Part shown: piece after piece, positions 37,457-37,939 of the stretch
How the letters are laid out: each line of letters starts with the position of its first letter
Position numbering within the stretch: position 1 is the stretch's first letter
From: Verrucomicrobia subdivision 6 bacterium
GTDB lineage: Bacteria > Verrucomicrobiota > Verrucomicrobiia > Methylacidiphilales > Verrucolacustridaceae
Assembly (NCBI GenBank): GCA_945876115.1
Contig: CAMCNF010000005.1
Location: 1-37,939 of the forward strand
Direction: 5' to 3'
DNA: 37,939 nucleotides
Notes under the pieces: generated by a model
Seen by the model: the letters and a program-made list of their open reading frames with translations, nothing else
Told to the model about the DNA's origin: nothing
Database searches by the model: none
Translations under genes and position numbers: made by a program

Positions 37457-37939
37457 GTGGATATTTCCTTAGCCCAAAAAGTTATCGCCCAAATCGGCGA
37501 AGCAAAACACCCTGCAATTCTCGCACATCTTCGGCCAGACGGAGATGCCTTCGGCAGTATTCTCGGCCTAGCCCACACCCTCCGAGAACGGGGAGCCCAA
37601 CCCCAAGTTTTTGTCGAGGGAGGCATCATCTCCATGTACCAGTTCCTCCCAGGGAGCGAGCTTGTCCAAGATCTCCCCGCTTCGCTCCCCGAAAATACCG
37701 ACTGCTTCATCGCTCTCGATACCTCCACCAGAGAACGATTAGGCCAAAAGACCATCTCGTGGACCCGCCCCGTGGATATCGTCATCGACCACCACATCAG
37801 CAACCCAGGATACGGAAAACACAACCTCATCATCGCCGATATCCCTTCCACCACAGGAGTCCTCTTTGAACTTTTCCAGATCGCAAAGTGGAAAATCACC
37901 TCCGCAGCCGCCACCTGCCTCTTCACCGGCCTCACCACC
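37457..37939 (+). CDS. DHH-family phosphoesterase (NrnA-like), 3'-truncated by the window edge; absent from the ORF track
   Basis: Manual translation from GTG 37457: VDISLAQKVIAQIGEAKHPAILAHLRPDGDAFGSILGLAHTLRERGAQ...DCFIALDTSTRERLG...VDIVIDHHISNPGYGKHNLIIADIPSTTGVLFEL. Confidence 0.92.
   Translation, partial: MDISLAQKVIAQIGEAKHPAILAHLRPDGDAFGSILGLAHTLRERGAQPQVFVEGGIISMYQFLPGSELVQDLPASLPENTDCFIALDTSTRERLGQKTISWTRPVDIVIDHHISNPGYGKHNLIIADIPSTTGVLFELFQIAKWKITSAAATCLFTGLTT

Overview
The window is a gene-dense 37.9 kb chromosomal segment that is probably from Verrucomicrobiota. That is inferred from a TIGR02597-like protein, a PEP-CTERM protein and a TIGR03790-like protein; no taxonomic search was possible. 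Most of it is core metabolism and housekeeping: pyrH, gatCAB, two PilB/GspE-type ATPases plus PilC, an ABC-transporter/acylphosphatase operon, hisB-hisD-guaA, Ppx/GppA with a separate HD gene, rsmA, NUDIX, a phytoene-desaturase-like oxidoreductase, a YhaM-like HD protein, and a partial DHH phosphoesterase running off the right edge that the ORF track misses. Accessory content includes four toxin-antitoxin-like pairs, an S23-type four-helix-bundle gene flanked by inverted arrays of 8-bp repeats, and a gene made of four ~62-aa homing-endonuclease-associated-type repeats. A family of modular hairpin repeats also recurs in at least five intergenic clusters between about 2.5 and 8.8 kb, with compensatory stem changes. 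The strongest items for follow-up are that hairpin family, an alkaline-phosphatase-fold protein whose catalytic and metal-ligand motifs all appear lost, the octamer-flanked S23-like gene, and the repeat protein with a possible operator over its own start codon. No CRISPR array, rRNA, tRNA or prophage was recognised. All family names come from reading motifs, not database searches.
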